64,000 nucleotides of DNA from Streptococcus ilei (GTDB taxonomy: Bacteria > Bacillota > Bacilli > Lactobacillales > Streptococcaceae): NCBI RefSeq assembly GCF_000479335.1, contig NC_022584.1, positions 1,178,001 to 1,242,000 of the forward strand, read 5' to 3'. Positions 7,640-15,585 of the stretch are shown here, piece after piece. A program made the position numbers and the translations under genes. A model generated the notes under the pieces. The model was not told the origin of the DNA. It worked only from the letters and a program-made list of their open reading frames with translations, and made no database searches. The stretch's first letter is position 1. Every line of letters begins with the position of its first letter.

Positions 7640-8032
7640 TTAACGTTTTGAGAATTGTGATGCTTTACGAGCTTTCTTAAGACCTGGTTTCTTACGCTCA
7701 ACTTTACGTGAGTCACGTGTAAGAAGTCCTGCGCGTTTCAATGAATCGCGGAAGTCTGGGTCTACTTGAAGAAGGGCACGAGCGATACCGTGACGGATTG
7801 CTCCTGCTTGACCAGCGTATCCACCACCTACAACGTTAACGAAAACGTCGTATGAACCTGCAGTTGAAGTAACTGCGAATGGTTGGTTGATTACAAGACG
7901 AAGGTCAGCGTGTGGGATGTACTCTTCAACATCTTTTTTGTTAACAGTGATTTTACCAGTTCCTGGAACAAGGCGAACGCGTGCAACAGCGTTTTTACGA
8001 CGTCCAGTACCTGCATATTGTGCTTGTGACAT
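7640..8032 (-). CDS. rpsI: 30S ribosomal protein S9
   Basis: 130 residues, full family length, with the start [18 protein letters not shown], the [19 protein letters not shown] core and the basic tail ending [12 protein letters not shown], which in the ribosome reaches the P-site tRNA. It follows rplM by 18 bases in the standard rplM-rpsI operon. Its last 51 bases (7640-7690) are the attachment site of the element family stacked to its left. Two further copies of that segment, at 5600-5650 and 350-400, keep the same peptide, so each insertion restored an intact S9 C-terminus. Confidence 0.98.
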   Translation of the reverse strand: MSQAQYAGTGRRKNAVARVRLVPGTGKITVNKKDVEEYIPHADLRLVINQPFAVTSTAGSYDVFVNVVGGGYAGQAGAIRHGIARALLQVDPDFRDSLKRAGLLTRDSRKVERKKPGLKKARKASQFSKR

Positions 8033-8050
8033 ACTTTATTGTTCCTTTCC

Positions 8051-8497
8051 TTAGATAAGTCCTGAAATATCAAGAACTTCTGGTTGTTGTGCAGCGTGAG
8101 TGTGCTCAGCTCCAACGAATACTTTCAATTTCATACCTTGAGCGCGGCCAAGAGTATTGTGTGGAAGCATACCTTTAACTGATTTCTCAATCAAACGAAC
8201 TGCATTTTTAGAACGAAGTTCACCAGCAGAGATTGATTTCAATCCACCTGGGTGGTTTGAGTGAGTGTAGTAGATCTTATCAGTTGCTTTTTTACCAGTC
8301 AATTTAACTTTTTCAGCATTGATAACGATTACGAAGTCACCTGTATCAGTGTGAGGTGTGAATGTTGGTTTGTTTTTTCCGCGAAGCACGCTTGCAACAA
8401 CTGCTGAAAGGCGTCCAAGAGGTACATCAGTTGCGTCAACAACGTACCATTTGCGTTCTACTTGGCCTGGTTTAGCCATGAATGTAGTTTTGTTCAT
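8051..8497 (-). CDS. rplM: 50S ribosomal protein L13
   Basis: 148 residues. The start [20 protein letters not shown], the conserved [18 protein letters not shown] and the [17 protein letters not shown] region are typical of L13, an early assembly protein of the large subunit. It is first in the rplM-rpsI operon and has a structured leader upstream (8510-8600) that probably mediates feedback control. Confidence 0.98.
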   Translation of the reverse strand: MNKTTFMAKPGQVERKWYVVDATDVPLGRLSAVVASVLRGKNKPTFTPHTDTGDFVIVINAEKVKLTGKKATDKIYYTHSNHPGGLKSISAGELRSKNAVRLIEKSVKGMLPHNTLGRAQGMKLKVFVGAEHTHAAQQPEVLDISGLI

Positions 8498-8504
8498 GAT
8501 TTCT

Positions 8505-8637
8505 CCTATTATGAATATCGTTTTTGTTTACAGGGCGGATGTTCCGGTCCGCAAGTTATTTGAAAGGTTCCGGGGCCTTACAAATGGGGTAAACAATACC
8601 GCCTACTATTGTATCAAATTTTTAAGATAAAAGTCAA
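8505..8637 (-). promoter_or_regulatory. rplM promoter and L13-type leader
   Basis: On the minus strand TTGACT (8632-8637) and TACAAT (8608-8613) are spaced by 18 bases, followed by a roughly 100-base untranslated leader. The leader folds around GCGGA..TCCGC and GGCCCCGGAACC stems. Its place directly before rplM fits the L13 leader class of Firmicutes, an autoregulatory ribosomal-protein site; the class assignment is from position and not from a model search. Confidence 0.6.
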
Positions 8638-8650
8638 CCAATTTAAAAAA

Positions 8651-9514
8651 TTATTTGCGATTTTCTTTTCCTATAACAAAGCCGATGAGAGAATTAGGAC
8701 CGACGTGAGCAGCAATGACGGGACCTAGTGGCATGATCAAGACTTGGGAGATAGCTGGATTCTCCAACAATTGATCCTTGAGCTCCTCTGCTCCTGCCAA
8801 ATCATCTGTATAGGAAACCAAGGCTGTGCTGTGACCGATATCTTCCTGGATCAGAGAAAGCATTTCCCGCATAGCTTTTTTACGTCCCCGAACTTTGGCT
8901 ATAGGGGCTAACTTGCCTTCTGCATCAATCCAAAGAAGGGGTTTGATGTTGACCAAACTTCCGACGATGGCTGAACTCTTAGAGAGACGTCCTCCGCGCA
9001 TCAGATGGTAGAGATCATCCACCAAGAAATAGGTCCGCAACTTGGGAGCGACTTCCATCAGTTCTTCCTTAACTTGATCCAAACTCTTTCCGGCATCACG
9101 CGCCTCAACTGCTAGCATAGACAAGTAGCCCTCTCCAATCCCTGCAGCTTTTGGATCGATGATTTCGATCACAGCTTCTGGGTATTCTTCAAGGACCAAG
9201 TCTCTTGCCATGATCGCACTCTGGTAGGTCCCTGACAAGACTGAAGAGAAGGCGATATAAAGGAGGTCTTCCTTGCGCTGAGCATAGCCCTTGAAAATCT
9301 CTTGGAATTGCCCAACATTGACCTGGCTGGTCGTTGGTTTAGCACCCTTTTGCATTTCTGCTAATAATTGGGGGCTAGTAAGTTTATCTGGACCTACTGT
9401 CTCATAATGAGTCCCATCGATTTGGATCGACAAACCGACGATTTCTACATCATGCTCCTGTGCCCATCTTTCATCTAAATCTGCAGTTGAATCTGTTAAA
9501 ATTTTAAAGGTCAT
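8651..9514 (-). CDS. DegV-family fatty-acid-binding protein
   Basis: 287 residues with the two-domain DegV fold signatures: N-terminal [10 protein letters not shown], the fatty-acid carboxylate motif [18 protein letters not shown], the RGGRLSK region and a C-terminal [17 protein letters not shown]. In Gram-positive bacteria such proteins (FakB type) bind a fatty acid for phosphorylation by the kinase FakA; whether this one serves FakA is inferred. Its start overlaps the end of the upstream yacP-like gene by four bases, so the two are translated together. Confidence 0.9.
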   Translation of the reverse strand: MTFKILTDSTADLDERWAQEHDVEIVGLSIQIDGTHYETVGPDKLTSPQLLAEMQKGAKPTTSQVNVGQFQEIFKGYAQRKEDLLYIAFSSVLSGTYQSAIMARDLVLEEYPEAVIEIIDPKAAGIGEGYLSMLAVEARDAGKSLDQVKEELMEVAPKLRTYFLVDDLYHLMRGGRLSKSSAIVGSLVNIKPLLWIDAEGKLAPIAKVRGRKKAMREMLSLIQEDIGHSTALVSYTDDLAGAEELKDQLLENPAISQVLIMPLGPVIAAHVGPNSLIGFVIGKENRK

Positions 9515-10026
9515 TTACTTGCTCCCATCTCTTTTTGTAGTTGACGTAGGCCCTCTTGGTCAAAAGGCCGTATCGGTGGTTTTTGATCGTTGACGGCTCC
9601 TCGCGCCTGGTTCAAATCAGCTTTGACAACGGCGACTCTCTTCTCCAGCTCACGCGCCGAAACACGGAGCGCTCCTTGAGCAAAGACCGTCCATTGCTCA
9701 TTCAAGTCACTCGTCGCGACTGATACTTGGTGAAGGGGGGTATTGAGCTCTGCCGCCAAGCGTTCAATGTAGTCATCGGCGGTTTCATCCTCCGCTGTGA
9801 AGACCACTTGGACTTGAAATTCCTCATAGGTCTGACGAATCCCTGGCATATATTGGGCATCAAACACACAAATCACGCGAATGCCTTCAAAGCTGGCATA
9901 GTGACTAAGCTTTTCTAGGAGGATCGTTCGTGCGGCATCTAGCTCACTCTTCTTAAAGAGCTGACGGGTTTCCTGCCAGAAGGCAATCATATTGTAGCCG
10001 TCCACTAACAAAATCTTTTCCTTCAT
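9511..10026 (-). CDS. NYN-domain endoribonuclease (YacP/Rae1 family)
   Basis: 171 residues beginning [12 protein letters not shown], the first metal-binding Asp of PIN-like NYN nucleases, with further acidic residues in VICVFDAQY and [10 protein letters not shown]. In Bacillus, Rae1 (YacP) is a ribosome-dependent mRNA endonuclease. It lies between rlmB and degV on the same strand, 30 bases after the former, as in many streptococci. Confidence 0.88.
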   Translation of the reverse strand: MKEKILLVDGYNMIAFWQETRQLFKKSELDAARTILLEKLSHYASFEGIRVICVFDAQYMPGIRQTYEEFQVQVVFTAEDETADDYIERLAAELNTPLHQVSVATSDLNEQWTVFAQGALRVSARELEKRVAVVKADLNQARGAVNDQKPPIRPFDQEGLRQLQKEMGASK

Positions 10027-10055
10027 CGACTCCCCCTTCCTAGGATTTTCTTCTA

Positions 10056-10784
10056 TTATAGTTTATTGCGAAAGACCTCATACATGAGGATTGCTGCCGC
10101 GACACTAGCATTCAGACTTTGGACATGCCCCTGCATCGGAATCGCGATCATTTCATCCACTTGCTTTTTAATATTGGACGAAATGCCCTTGCCTTCGTTT
10201 CCAATGATGAGGGCCAACTTCCCACTGGTATTCCATTTGTGAGAAGGCGTTCCATTCATATCGGTCCCAAAGATCCAAAAACCTGCTTCTTTGAGCTTAT
10301 CCAAGGTTTGGCTAAGGTTGGTCACTCGAGCAATAGGGACATGCTCTACTGCTCCAGTTGAGGTCTTGGCAACAACAGGTGTCACCCCAACAGCACGGTG
10401 CTTGGGAATGATGACTCCAGCCACCTGGGTAGCGTCGGCTGTTCGGAGAATGGATCCTAAGTTATGGGGATCGGTCAAGCCATCCAAAATCAAGAGCAAG
10501 GGATTGTCTTGATCAGCTACCTGGGCCAAGATATCATTCAAGTCCGTATAGGCAAATTCTGAAACTCGCAAGACAAAACCTTGGTGGACAGCCCCTTCTG
10601 TCATTTCTTGTAAGGTCTTCTTAGGAGTCCAAGAAATGGACACCTTCTTATCTGCAGCCAGATCCTTGATTTTTTCTACATTCTTTCCTCGCAAATCGTC
10701 CTGGATATACAATTTATTTCCTGTATTTGCGATCAGTGCTTCTGTGACGGCATGAACGCCGTAAACAATATCGTTTTTTTCCAT
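10056..10784 (-). CDS. rlmB: 23S rRNA 2'-O-methyltransferase, TrmH/RlmB family
   Basis: About 242 residues from ATG 10784 (MEKNDIVYGVHAV). The N-terminal L30e-like substrate-binding domain is followed by the SPOUT knot: LLILDGLTDPHNLGSILRTA, then LALIIGNEGKGIS and IPMQGHVQSLNASVAAAIL. These are the three TrmH motifs binding S-adenosylmethionine. The family methylates a guanosine of 23S rRNA (G2251 in E. coli). A 13-codon longer frame exists upstream, but MEKNDIVYGV matches the family start. Confidence 0.9.
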   Translation of the reverse strand: MEKNDIVYGVHAVTEALIANTGNKLYIQDDLRGKNVEKIKDLAADKKVSISWTPKKTLQEMTEGAVHQGFVLRVSEFAYTDLNDILAQVADQDNPLLLILDGLTDPHNLGSILRTADATQVAGVIIPKHRAVGVTPVVAKTSTGAVEHVPIARVTNLSQTLDKLKEAGFWIFGTDMNGTPSHKWNTSGKLALIIGNEGKGISSNIKKQVDEMIAIPMQGHVQSLNASVAAAILMYEVFRNKL

Positions 10785-10888
10785 GAAACTAGTATAACAC
10801 AATTGCCATATCTGGTGAAACATTTGGAGTAGCCCACTTTGCTTGTGGTATAATAAAACTAGTTTAGAAAAAGGAAAGAATCAGCATT

Positions 10889-11854
10889 ATGCCACTTATT
10901 CACCGAACCATCAAGATGGTCCTCGCCACCTGTTTGGCCATCTTGCTTGCAGAGTTTTTAGGTCTGGCCTACGCCACCTCTGCGGGGATTATTGCCATCC
11001 TCAGCATTACCGATACCCGTCGCAGTACAGCTAGATTGGCCTACAACCGCTTTATGTCCATGCTTCTAGCCCTGTTCCTTGGAAGCTTAGCCTTTCAGAT
11101 TCTCGGCTACAATCTCTGGGCTCTTGGTCTTTATCTGGCTACCTATGTCCCACTTGCTTTTCTACAAGGCTGGGAAATTGGCATCACACCAAGTTCCGTC
11201 CTGGTTACCCATCTCCTGCTAGAAAAATCCACTTCTCTAGCCCTATTAGGAAATGAAGTGGCTATTTTCCTAATTGGAACCAGCTTTGCTCTCCTTGCCA
11301 ATCTCTATATGCCTTCTCGACAAGAAGAAATTGATCGCTATCACGAGATTGTTGAGGAACAACTCAAGAAGATTCTCTATCGGTTTGCAGAATTTCTGGG
11401 AAAAGGAGATGGAAGCAACGATGCCAGCTTGATTCGTGAGCTAGATACTATCTTAAAAGAGGCTCTCGATTTGGTGTATCTAGACCATTCCAACCACCTC
11501 TTCCATCAGACCAACTATCATATCCACTATTTTGAAATGCGCAAGCGCCAAAATAATATCCTGCGAGACATGGCCAACAACGTAAACAACTGCCAATTAG
11601 CCGCGAGCGAGAGTCTTATTTTGGCTCAACTCTTTGCTAAAACAGCCAGCCAACTCAGTCAGGAAAATCCAGCTCAATTCCTTCTTGATGAAATCAATCG
11701 CTATCTAGCAGTCTTTCGTGAACGACCTCTTCCTCGATCTCGTCAAGAATTTGAAACCCGAGCGACCCTTTTGCAACTCCTGCGAGATCTTGAAACCTTC
11801 ATCTCCTTCAAGGTCGAATTTTATCAAAATTATCAGAAGGAACTTCAAGCTTAG
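10889..11854 (+). CDS. Aromatic acid exporter family (DUF939/ArAE_1) membrane protein
   Basis: 321 residues. The first half has about five hydrophobic helices (MVLATCLAILLAEFLGLAYA, GIIAILSITDTRRS, MLLALFLGSLAFQILG, GITPSSVLVTHLLL, VAIFLIGTSFALLANLYMP). The second half is soluble and helical (EEIDRYHEIVEEQLKKILYRF to the end). This layout is that of the ArAE_1 family with its C-terminal domain. Substrates in Gram-positive bacteria are unknown. It is transcribed alone, divergent from rlmB, and closed by a terminator. Confidence 0.8.
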   Translation: MPLIHRTIKMVLATCLAILLAEFLGLAYATSAGIIAILSITDTRRSTARLAYNRFMSMLLALFLGSLAFQILGYNLWALGLYLATYVPLAFLQGWEIGITPSSVLVTHLLLEKSTSLALLGNEVAIFLIGTSFALLANLYMPSRQEEIDRYHEIVEEQLKKILYRFAEFLGKGDGSNDASLIRELDTILKEALDLVYLDHSNHLFHQTNYHIHYFEMRKRQNNILRDMANNVNNCQLAASESLILAQLFAKTASQLSQENPAQFLLDEINRYLAVFRERPLPRSRQEFETRATLLQLLRDLETFISFKVEFYQNYQKELQA

Positions 11855-11880
11855 CTCTATCTTTAGATCTATAAAAAATA

Positions 11881-11910
11881 GACTGGAAAGATTTTTCCAG
11901 CTCTTTTTTC
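11881..11910 (+). terminator. Terminator after the ArAE-type gene
   Basis: Stem CTGGAAA with TTTCCAG (loop GATTT region), then CTCTTTTTTCTTTG, about 30 bases after the stop codon. Confidence 0.75.
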
Positions 11911-11958
11911 TTTGTCATCAATTTATAACGAATTTTAAGAGAAAAACCTCCATATATA

Positions 11959-11987
11959 TTGAAAGCGCTGTCATAAAGTGTTATGAT
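11959..11987 (+). promoter_or_regulatory. Promoter of the M14 surface peptidase overlapped by a cre site
   Basis: -35 TTGAAA (11959-11964), 17-base spacer, -10 TATGAT (11982-11987). TGAAAGCGCTGTCA at 11960-11973 fits the catabolite-responsive element consensus TGWAANCGNTNWCA without mismatch and covers the -35, so CcpA would repress when a preferred sugar is present. The promoter at 29469-29497 has the same design. Confidence 0.75.
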
Positions 11988-12025
11988 AGGGGTGCATACA
12001 TGTAAAGAACAAAGGAGGTCTCTTT

Positions 12026-15000
12026 ATGCATTCTTCTTATAAGAAGCGTTTGTACACAAACGCACTCAGTCTCTCTACCGCTGTCCTATTAGCCTTCCTC
12101 GCACAAGGCCAAGTTGCTGCGGACACTGTTGAACCAGCAAGTCCTGCTACACCTGTCGAAAACGTCCTCAAGCCAGAGGAAACCAGTACTAGTCCGGCAA
12201 GCAGCACAGAGGCAACAAATCCTGCCCCTGCAACAGAAGCGACTGCTAGTCCAGCTGGGACAGGAGAAAGCTCTCCTACCGCTTCAGACACAGCGAGTCC
12301 TACAGCCAAAGTAGAAGCCCCTGTAACAGAGCGGGCTGCAAACGCAGAGCCTACTATCAGTCTTACTGATAGCCCTATTTACATGTCTGAAAAAGGGATG
12401 CTGACGGATACCGTCAAGGATCAAGCTCAGGCTGCTGGAAAGATCAACTGGACCTTGGACGACAAACCACTAGAAGAATGGAAAACTTGGGATATGGAGA
12501 CAGGTACTCTGTCCAAAGATCCCTTCATCACAGTTGAAGAGAACAAAAACGGAAATGATTTGGATCTAACCTTTACTGTCAAGGAACTCTTTGGTGAAGA
12601 TTTAAGTCTTCGGAGCCCTAATAATATCCGTCGGACCTATCGGAACTATATCGGTGAACACACTTTGGTTGGAACCAGCGCAGATCTTGGACTAACTATT
12701 CGCAAGAATCTAACCTTCCGTCCATATAAAGATTTCCATACCCACGAGGAGATGCTAGCTTCTATTGAACAGACAAAGGCAGAAGCCAAAACAGACCGTC
12801 TGGTTCAGCTCGAAACTCTTGGCAAGAGCGCCCAAGGACGGGATATGAAGATGGGAATTGTGAGTAAGGACCAAGCAAGTATTGACCACTATCTCTCATC
12901 TACCAATCCAAAAGCTTTGACCAAACCAAGTGAAATGCTGGCAGCTCTGAAGGACAAAACCTTAGATTACAAACTGCCTGTCCTAGTTCATAATACGCAT
13001 GCGGATGAACAACCTGGTATTGATATCATCACCGGTCTCTTCCGTACCTTCGCCACAGAAGATCAAGTCACTTTTAAAACGACAGACGAAGCTGGTAACG
13101 TCAAGAATGTGACTCTGGACATCCCAACTCTCTTAAATAAATTTATCTTCTTGTTTGACTTCACGGAAAACCCAGACGGGGATGCTCTCAACTTGCGTGC
13201 TTTGGCCAATGGACTGGATCCAAACCGGGATGCTAGCTACCAAACCAACCCAGAAGTGCGTACCGTCATCCAAATGATCAACAAGTGGAATCCAATCGCT
13301 CTCTATGATATCCATGGATTTGTCAAAGAATTCTTGATCGAGCCTGCAACACCTCCACATGATCCGAACTTTGAATACGACCTCATGTCCAACCTCATGT
13401 TGGAAAATGCCCGTCATATGGGACGGGCTGGAGTTGCCAATTCCAAATACGATAGCTACATCATTCCAAAACTAGACTGGGGAGATGGCTGGGATGATTC
13501 CTTCTCTGGGTATACAGGTGTCTATGCTGTCTATCACGGTATCCTAGGCCATACGATTGAAATTCCAGAATCCAACCAAGAATCTTATTATGCTGGTCGT
13601 AATGCTGTCCTCGGAGGCATTGACTTCCTCAACAAAGATCCAGACAAACTCCTTGAAATGCGTCTCAACTTCTACTTACGTGGTCTCAACAAAATTGAAG
13701 ATCCAAAAGCAGAAAACGAACTGGTCGGTCCAAATGGGGAAATCGTTGGACGTGTGAAAAATGGTCGTCCGAAATTCTTCCCAGACTACTATGTCATCCC
13801 AATGAGCCTCGACAAGGACAATGACGCCCAAGAAGCCTTCAATATGATCGACTACTTCAAACGAAACGGTGTCCTCGTTAAAGAACTCAAAGAAGATACA
13901 GGCAGCTACAAAAAAGGGGACTTAGTCATTGATATGGCCCAAGCCAAACGGGGCTATGCCAACCATATCCTCTATAAAGGTTCGAATGAATCCGCCTGGG
14001 CAGCCATGTATGCAGAACTTCTCGTTAACTTCCCTGATATGAAAGGCTTCAAGGCAGAACCTGTATTCAAGGACGGTCTCTTTGCTGGAAAACTTGGAGA
14101 AGTCACAACCACTCGCGCGACTCGGACCTCTGAGATCGATCCAAAAGCACCTTACTACGTCATCGCCAATACATCAGCTAGCGCTGTTCAAGCAGTAAAC
14201 AAGGCGATTTCCCAAGGCAAATCTGTTTACCTAACAGATGATGGTTACATCGTTGACCGCGATACCTTCGCATCGCTCCTTCCAAATTATGCTATTTACG
14301 GTGAAGCCCTCTACAAGGTTCCAAACGGTCCAACCTTAAAACCACTGAAAATCTACTCACCTAATTATCACTACAATTGGACTGGAGTAGATGCGCCTGC
14401 TCATACTAGTTTGGTTCTTGAAAAATTAGGTTTCCAAATCGTCGATACTCCTGAAGAGGCCGATGTCATTGTGCTTGAAAACAATCGCTATGATGCCTCC
14501 ATCTTCGGCAAGAAACCAACCCTCGTCATCGGCGGGGAAGCCATGCAGAAACTGGAAAAATTGGGAGTTCTTTCAGGATTTGATGCTGAAAAACTAAAAG
14601 GTGGCAGTGACTACGAGGGCTTGATGAAGGCCATCATTGATGACCAAGACCCACTGACCAGTGGTTACAAGAAGAACGCCCTCTTCTACTCCAACTCAGG
14701 AAACTGGATTGAAAAAGTTCCAAGCAACTTCAAGACCTTGATGAGTATCGCTTCAAGCGACTACTACATTGCGGGCTGGTGGCCAAAAAATGAGGTCCTA
14801 GCCAATAAGGTCATGGCCATTTCTGGGGAACTTCTCGGCCAACCACTCTTTGTCTATGCTGGAAATCCAACCAATCGCCAACACCCTGTCCACTTCTTCC
14901 GCTGGGTAACCAATGCGATCTTTGGTAGTAAGTTGGCTACCTTGACAGACTACGTTCCAGCTAAAGACCCAGATCAAGTGGTAGTTCCAATTCATAACCA

Positions 15001-15256
15001 AACAACCACTCAACAGCCAATCTTGGCCAAGAAGGACACTCCTACAGTTCTCCTTCCACAAAAAGAAACTACAGCTGAAACTGGAGAAAGCGTACAAGCC
15101 TTGGCCTACCAAGTTGGACAAAGCTTCCAAGAAAATCCAGCCAAGCCACAATTGCCACAAACTGGAGATCACTCAAGTGGACACTTTATCCTTTCAAGCT
15201 TCTTGCTAGCCGTTAGCGGTGGATTCCTCCTCTTGAAAAAGAAAGAAGTTGAATAA
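12026..15256 (+). CDS. LPXTG-anchored M14-family zinc carboxypeptidase
   Basis: 1076 residues. Signal peptide about 1-32 (hydrophobic LSLSTAVLLAFLAQG, cleavage near VAAD), a Pro/Thr/Ala/Ser-rich stalk to about 105, then an M14 domain. Zinc ligands H325 and E328 are in HADE and H430 in YDIHG; NPDG and LDPNRD match the substrate-binding stretch, and the catalytic Glu is E512 in HTIEIPE. About 450 further residues follow, then LPQTG at 1043-1047, a membrane helix and KKKE, the sortase A signal. It should trim C-terminal residues of peptides or glycopeptides outside the cell; the substrate is unknown. The RBS AAAGGAGG is strong and the promoter carries a cre site. A structured element lies 80 bases downstream. 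Confidence 0.9.
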   Translation: MHSSYKKRLYTNALSLSTAVLLAFLAQGQVAADTVEPASPATPVENVLKPEETSTSPASSTEATNPAPATEATASPAGTGESSPTASDTASPTAKVEAPVTERAANAEPTISLTDSPIYMSEKGMLTDTVKDQAQAAGKINWTLDDKPLEEWKTWDMETGTLSKDPFITVEENKNGNDLDLTFTVKELFGEDLSLRSPNNIRRTYRNYIGEHTLVGTSADLGLTIRKNLTFRPYKDFHTHEEMLASIEQTKAEAKTDRLVQLETLGKSAQGRDMKMGIVSKDQASIDHYLSSTNPKALTKPSEMLAALKDKTLDYKLPVLVHNTHADEQPGIDIITGLFRTFATEDQVTFKTTDEAGNVKNVTLDIPTLLNKFIFLFDFTENPDGDALNLRALANGLDPNRDASYQTNPEVRTVIQMINKWNPIALYDIHGFVKEFLIEPATPPHDPNFEYDLMSNLMLENARHMGRAGVANSKYDSYIIPKLDWGDGWDDSFSGYTGVYAVYHGILGHTIEIPESNQESYYAGRNAVLGGIDFLNKDPDKLLEMRLNFYLRGLNKIEDPKAENELVGPNGEIVGRVKNGRPKFFPDYYVIPMSLDKDNDAQEAFNMIDYFKRNGVLVKELKEDTGSYKKGDLVIDMAQAKRGYANHILYKGSNESAWAAMYAELLVNFPDMKGFKAEPVFKDGLFAGKLGEVTTTRATRTSEIDPKAPYYVIANTSASAVQAVNKAISQGKSVYLTDDGYIVDRDTFASLLPNYAIYGEALYKVPNGPTLKPLKIYSPNYHYNWTGVDAPAHTSLVLEKLGFQIVDTPEEADVIVLENNRYDASIFGKKPTLVIGGEAMQKLEKLGVLSGFDAEKLKGGSDYEGLMKAIIDDQDPLTSGYKKNALFYSNSGNWIEKVPSNFKTLMSIASSDYYIAGWWPKNEVLANKVMAISGELLGQPLFVYAGNPTNRQHPVHFFRWVTNAIFGSKLATLTDYVPAKDPDQVVVPIHNQTTTQQPILAKKDTPTVLLPQKETTAETGESVQALAYQVGQSFQENPAKPQLPQTGDHSSGHFILSSFLLAVSGGFLLLKKKEVE

Positions 15257-15283
15257 GTTCCAGGTTTAGACTTGGATGGCATG

Positions 15284-15315
15284 AAAAGAACCTTCGCAGA
15301 TGCGAAGGTTCTTTT
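15284..15315 (+). terminator. Terminator of the M14 peptidase gene
   Basis: Perfect 15-bp arms AAAAGAACCTTCGCA and TGCGAAGGTTCTTTT with a two-base loop; the flanks make it usable on both strands. Confidence 0.85.
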
Positions 15316-15334
15316 CGGAAATAAAATATTTTTC

Positions 15335-15472
15335 AAAACTTTCCTTAGGTGAGTACGGACGTCAGCGAACTTCTTCGAAGTTCCATGACTTAGTTTTGAG
15401 CCTAAGGTCTCAAAACTCCCGAGTGCTTGAAACAATAATGTTTCAAGCACTTTTCTCACAGCGGAAAGTTTC
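15335..15472 (+). ncRNA. Structured element, copy A (downstream of an LPXTG gene)
   Basis: About 138 nt closed by an outer stem AAACTTTCC (15336-15344) with GGAAAGTTT (15463-15471) and GTGAG (15349-15353) with CTCAC (15455-15459). Inside are three hairpins: GAACTTC/GAAGTTC (15367-15383), TTTTGAG/CTCAAAA (15394-15415, loop CCTAAGGT) and GTGCTTGAAAC/GTTTCAAGCAC (15423-15450). The loop CCTAAGG complements CCTTAGG at 15343-15349. Copy B at 32472-32612 has the same plan with compensatory base changes. Whether it acts as RNA, as a DNA repeat or as a processed 3' end is unknown. The following bases to 15585 show nothing recognisable. Confidence 0.55.
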
Positions 15473-15585
15473 AGTTTATACTTGACTGATTCTAAAGTAA
15501 TAGAAATCTTCTATAAATTTTTCAGAATATTTAATGAAAATACTATTCTACATCTTAAATTCTAACAATGATGCAAAGTTCCTTC

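Noticed and set aside
15335..15472. Riboswitch or T-box for the following gene
   Set aside because: The next gene (glucosidase) is convergent, so the element is not upstream of any gene on its strand; T-box sequence is absent. A 3' element fits better.
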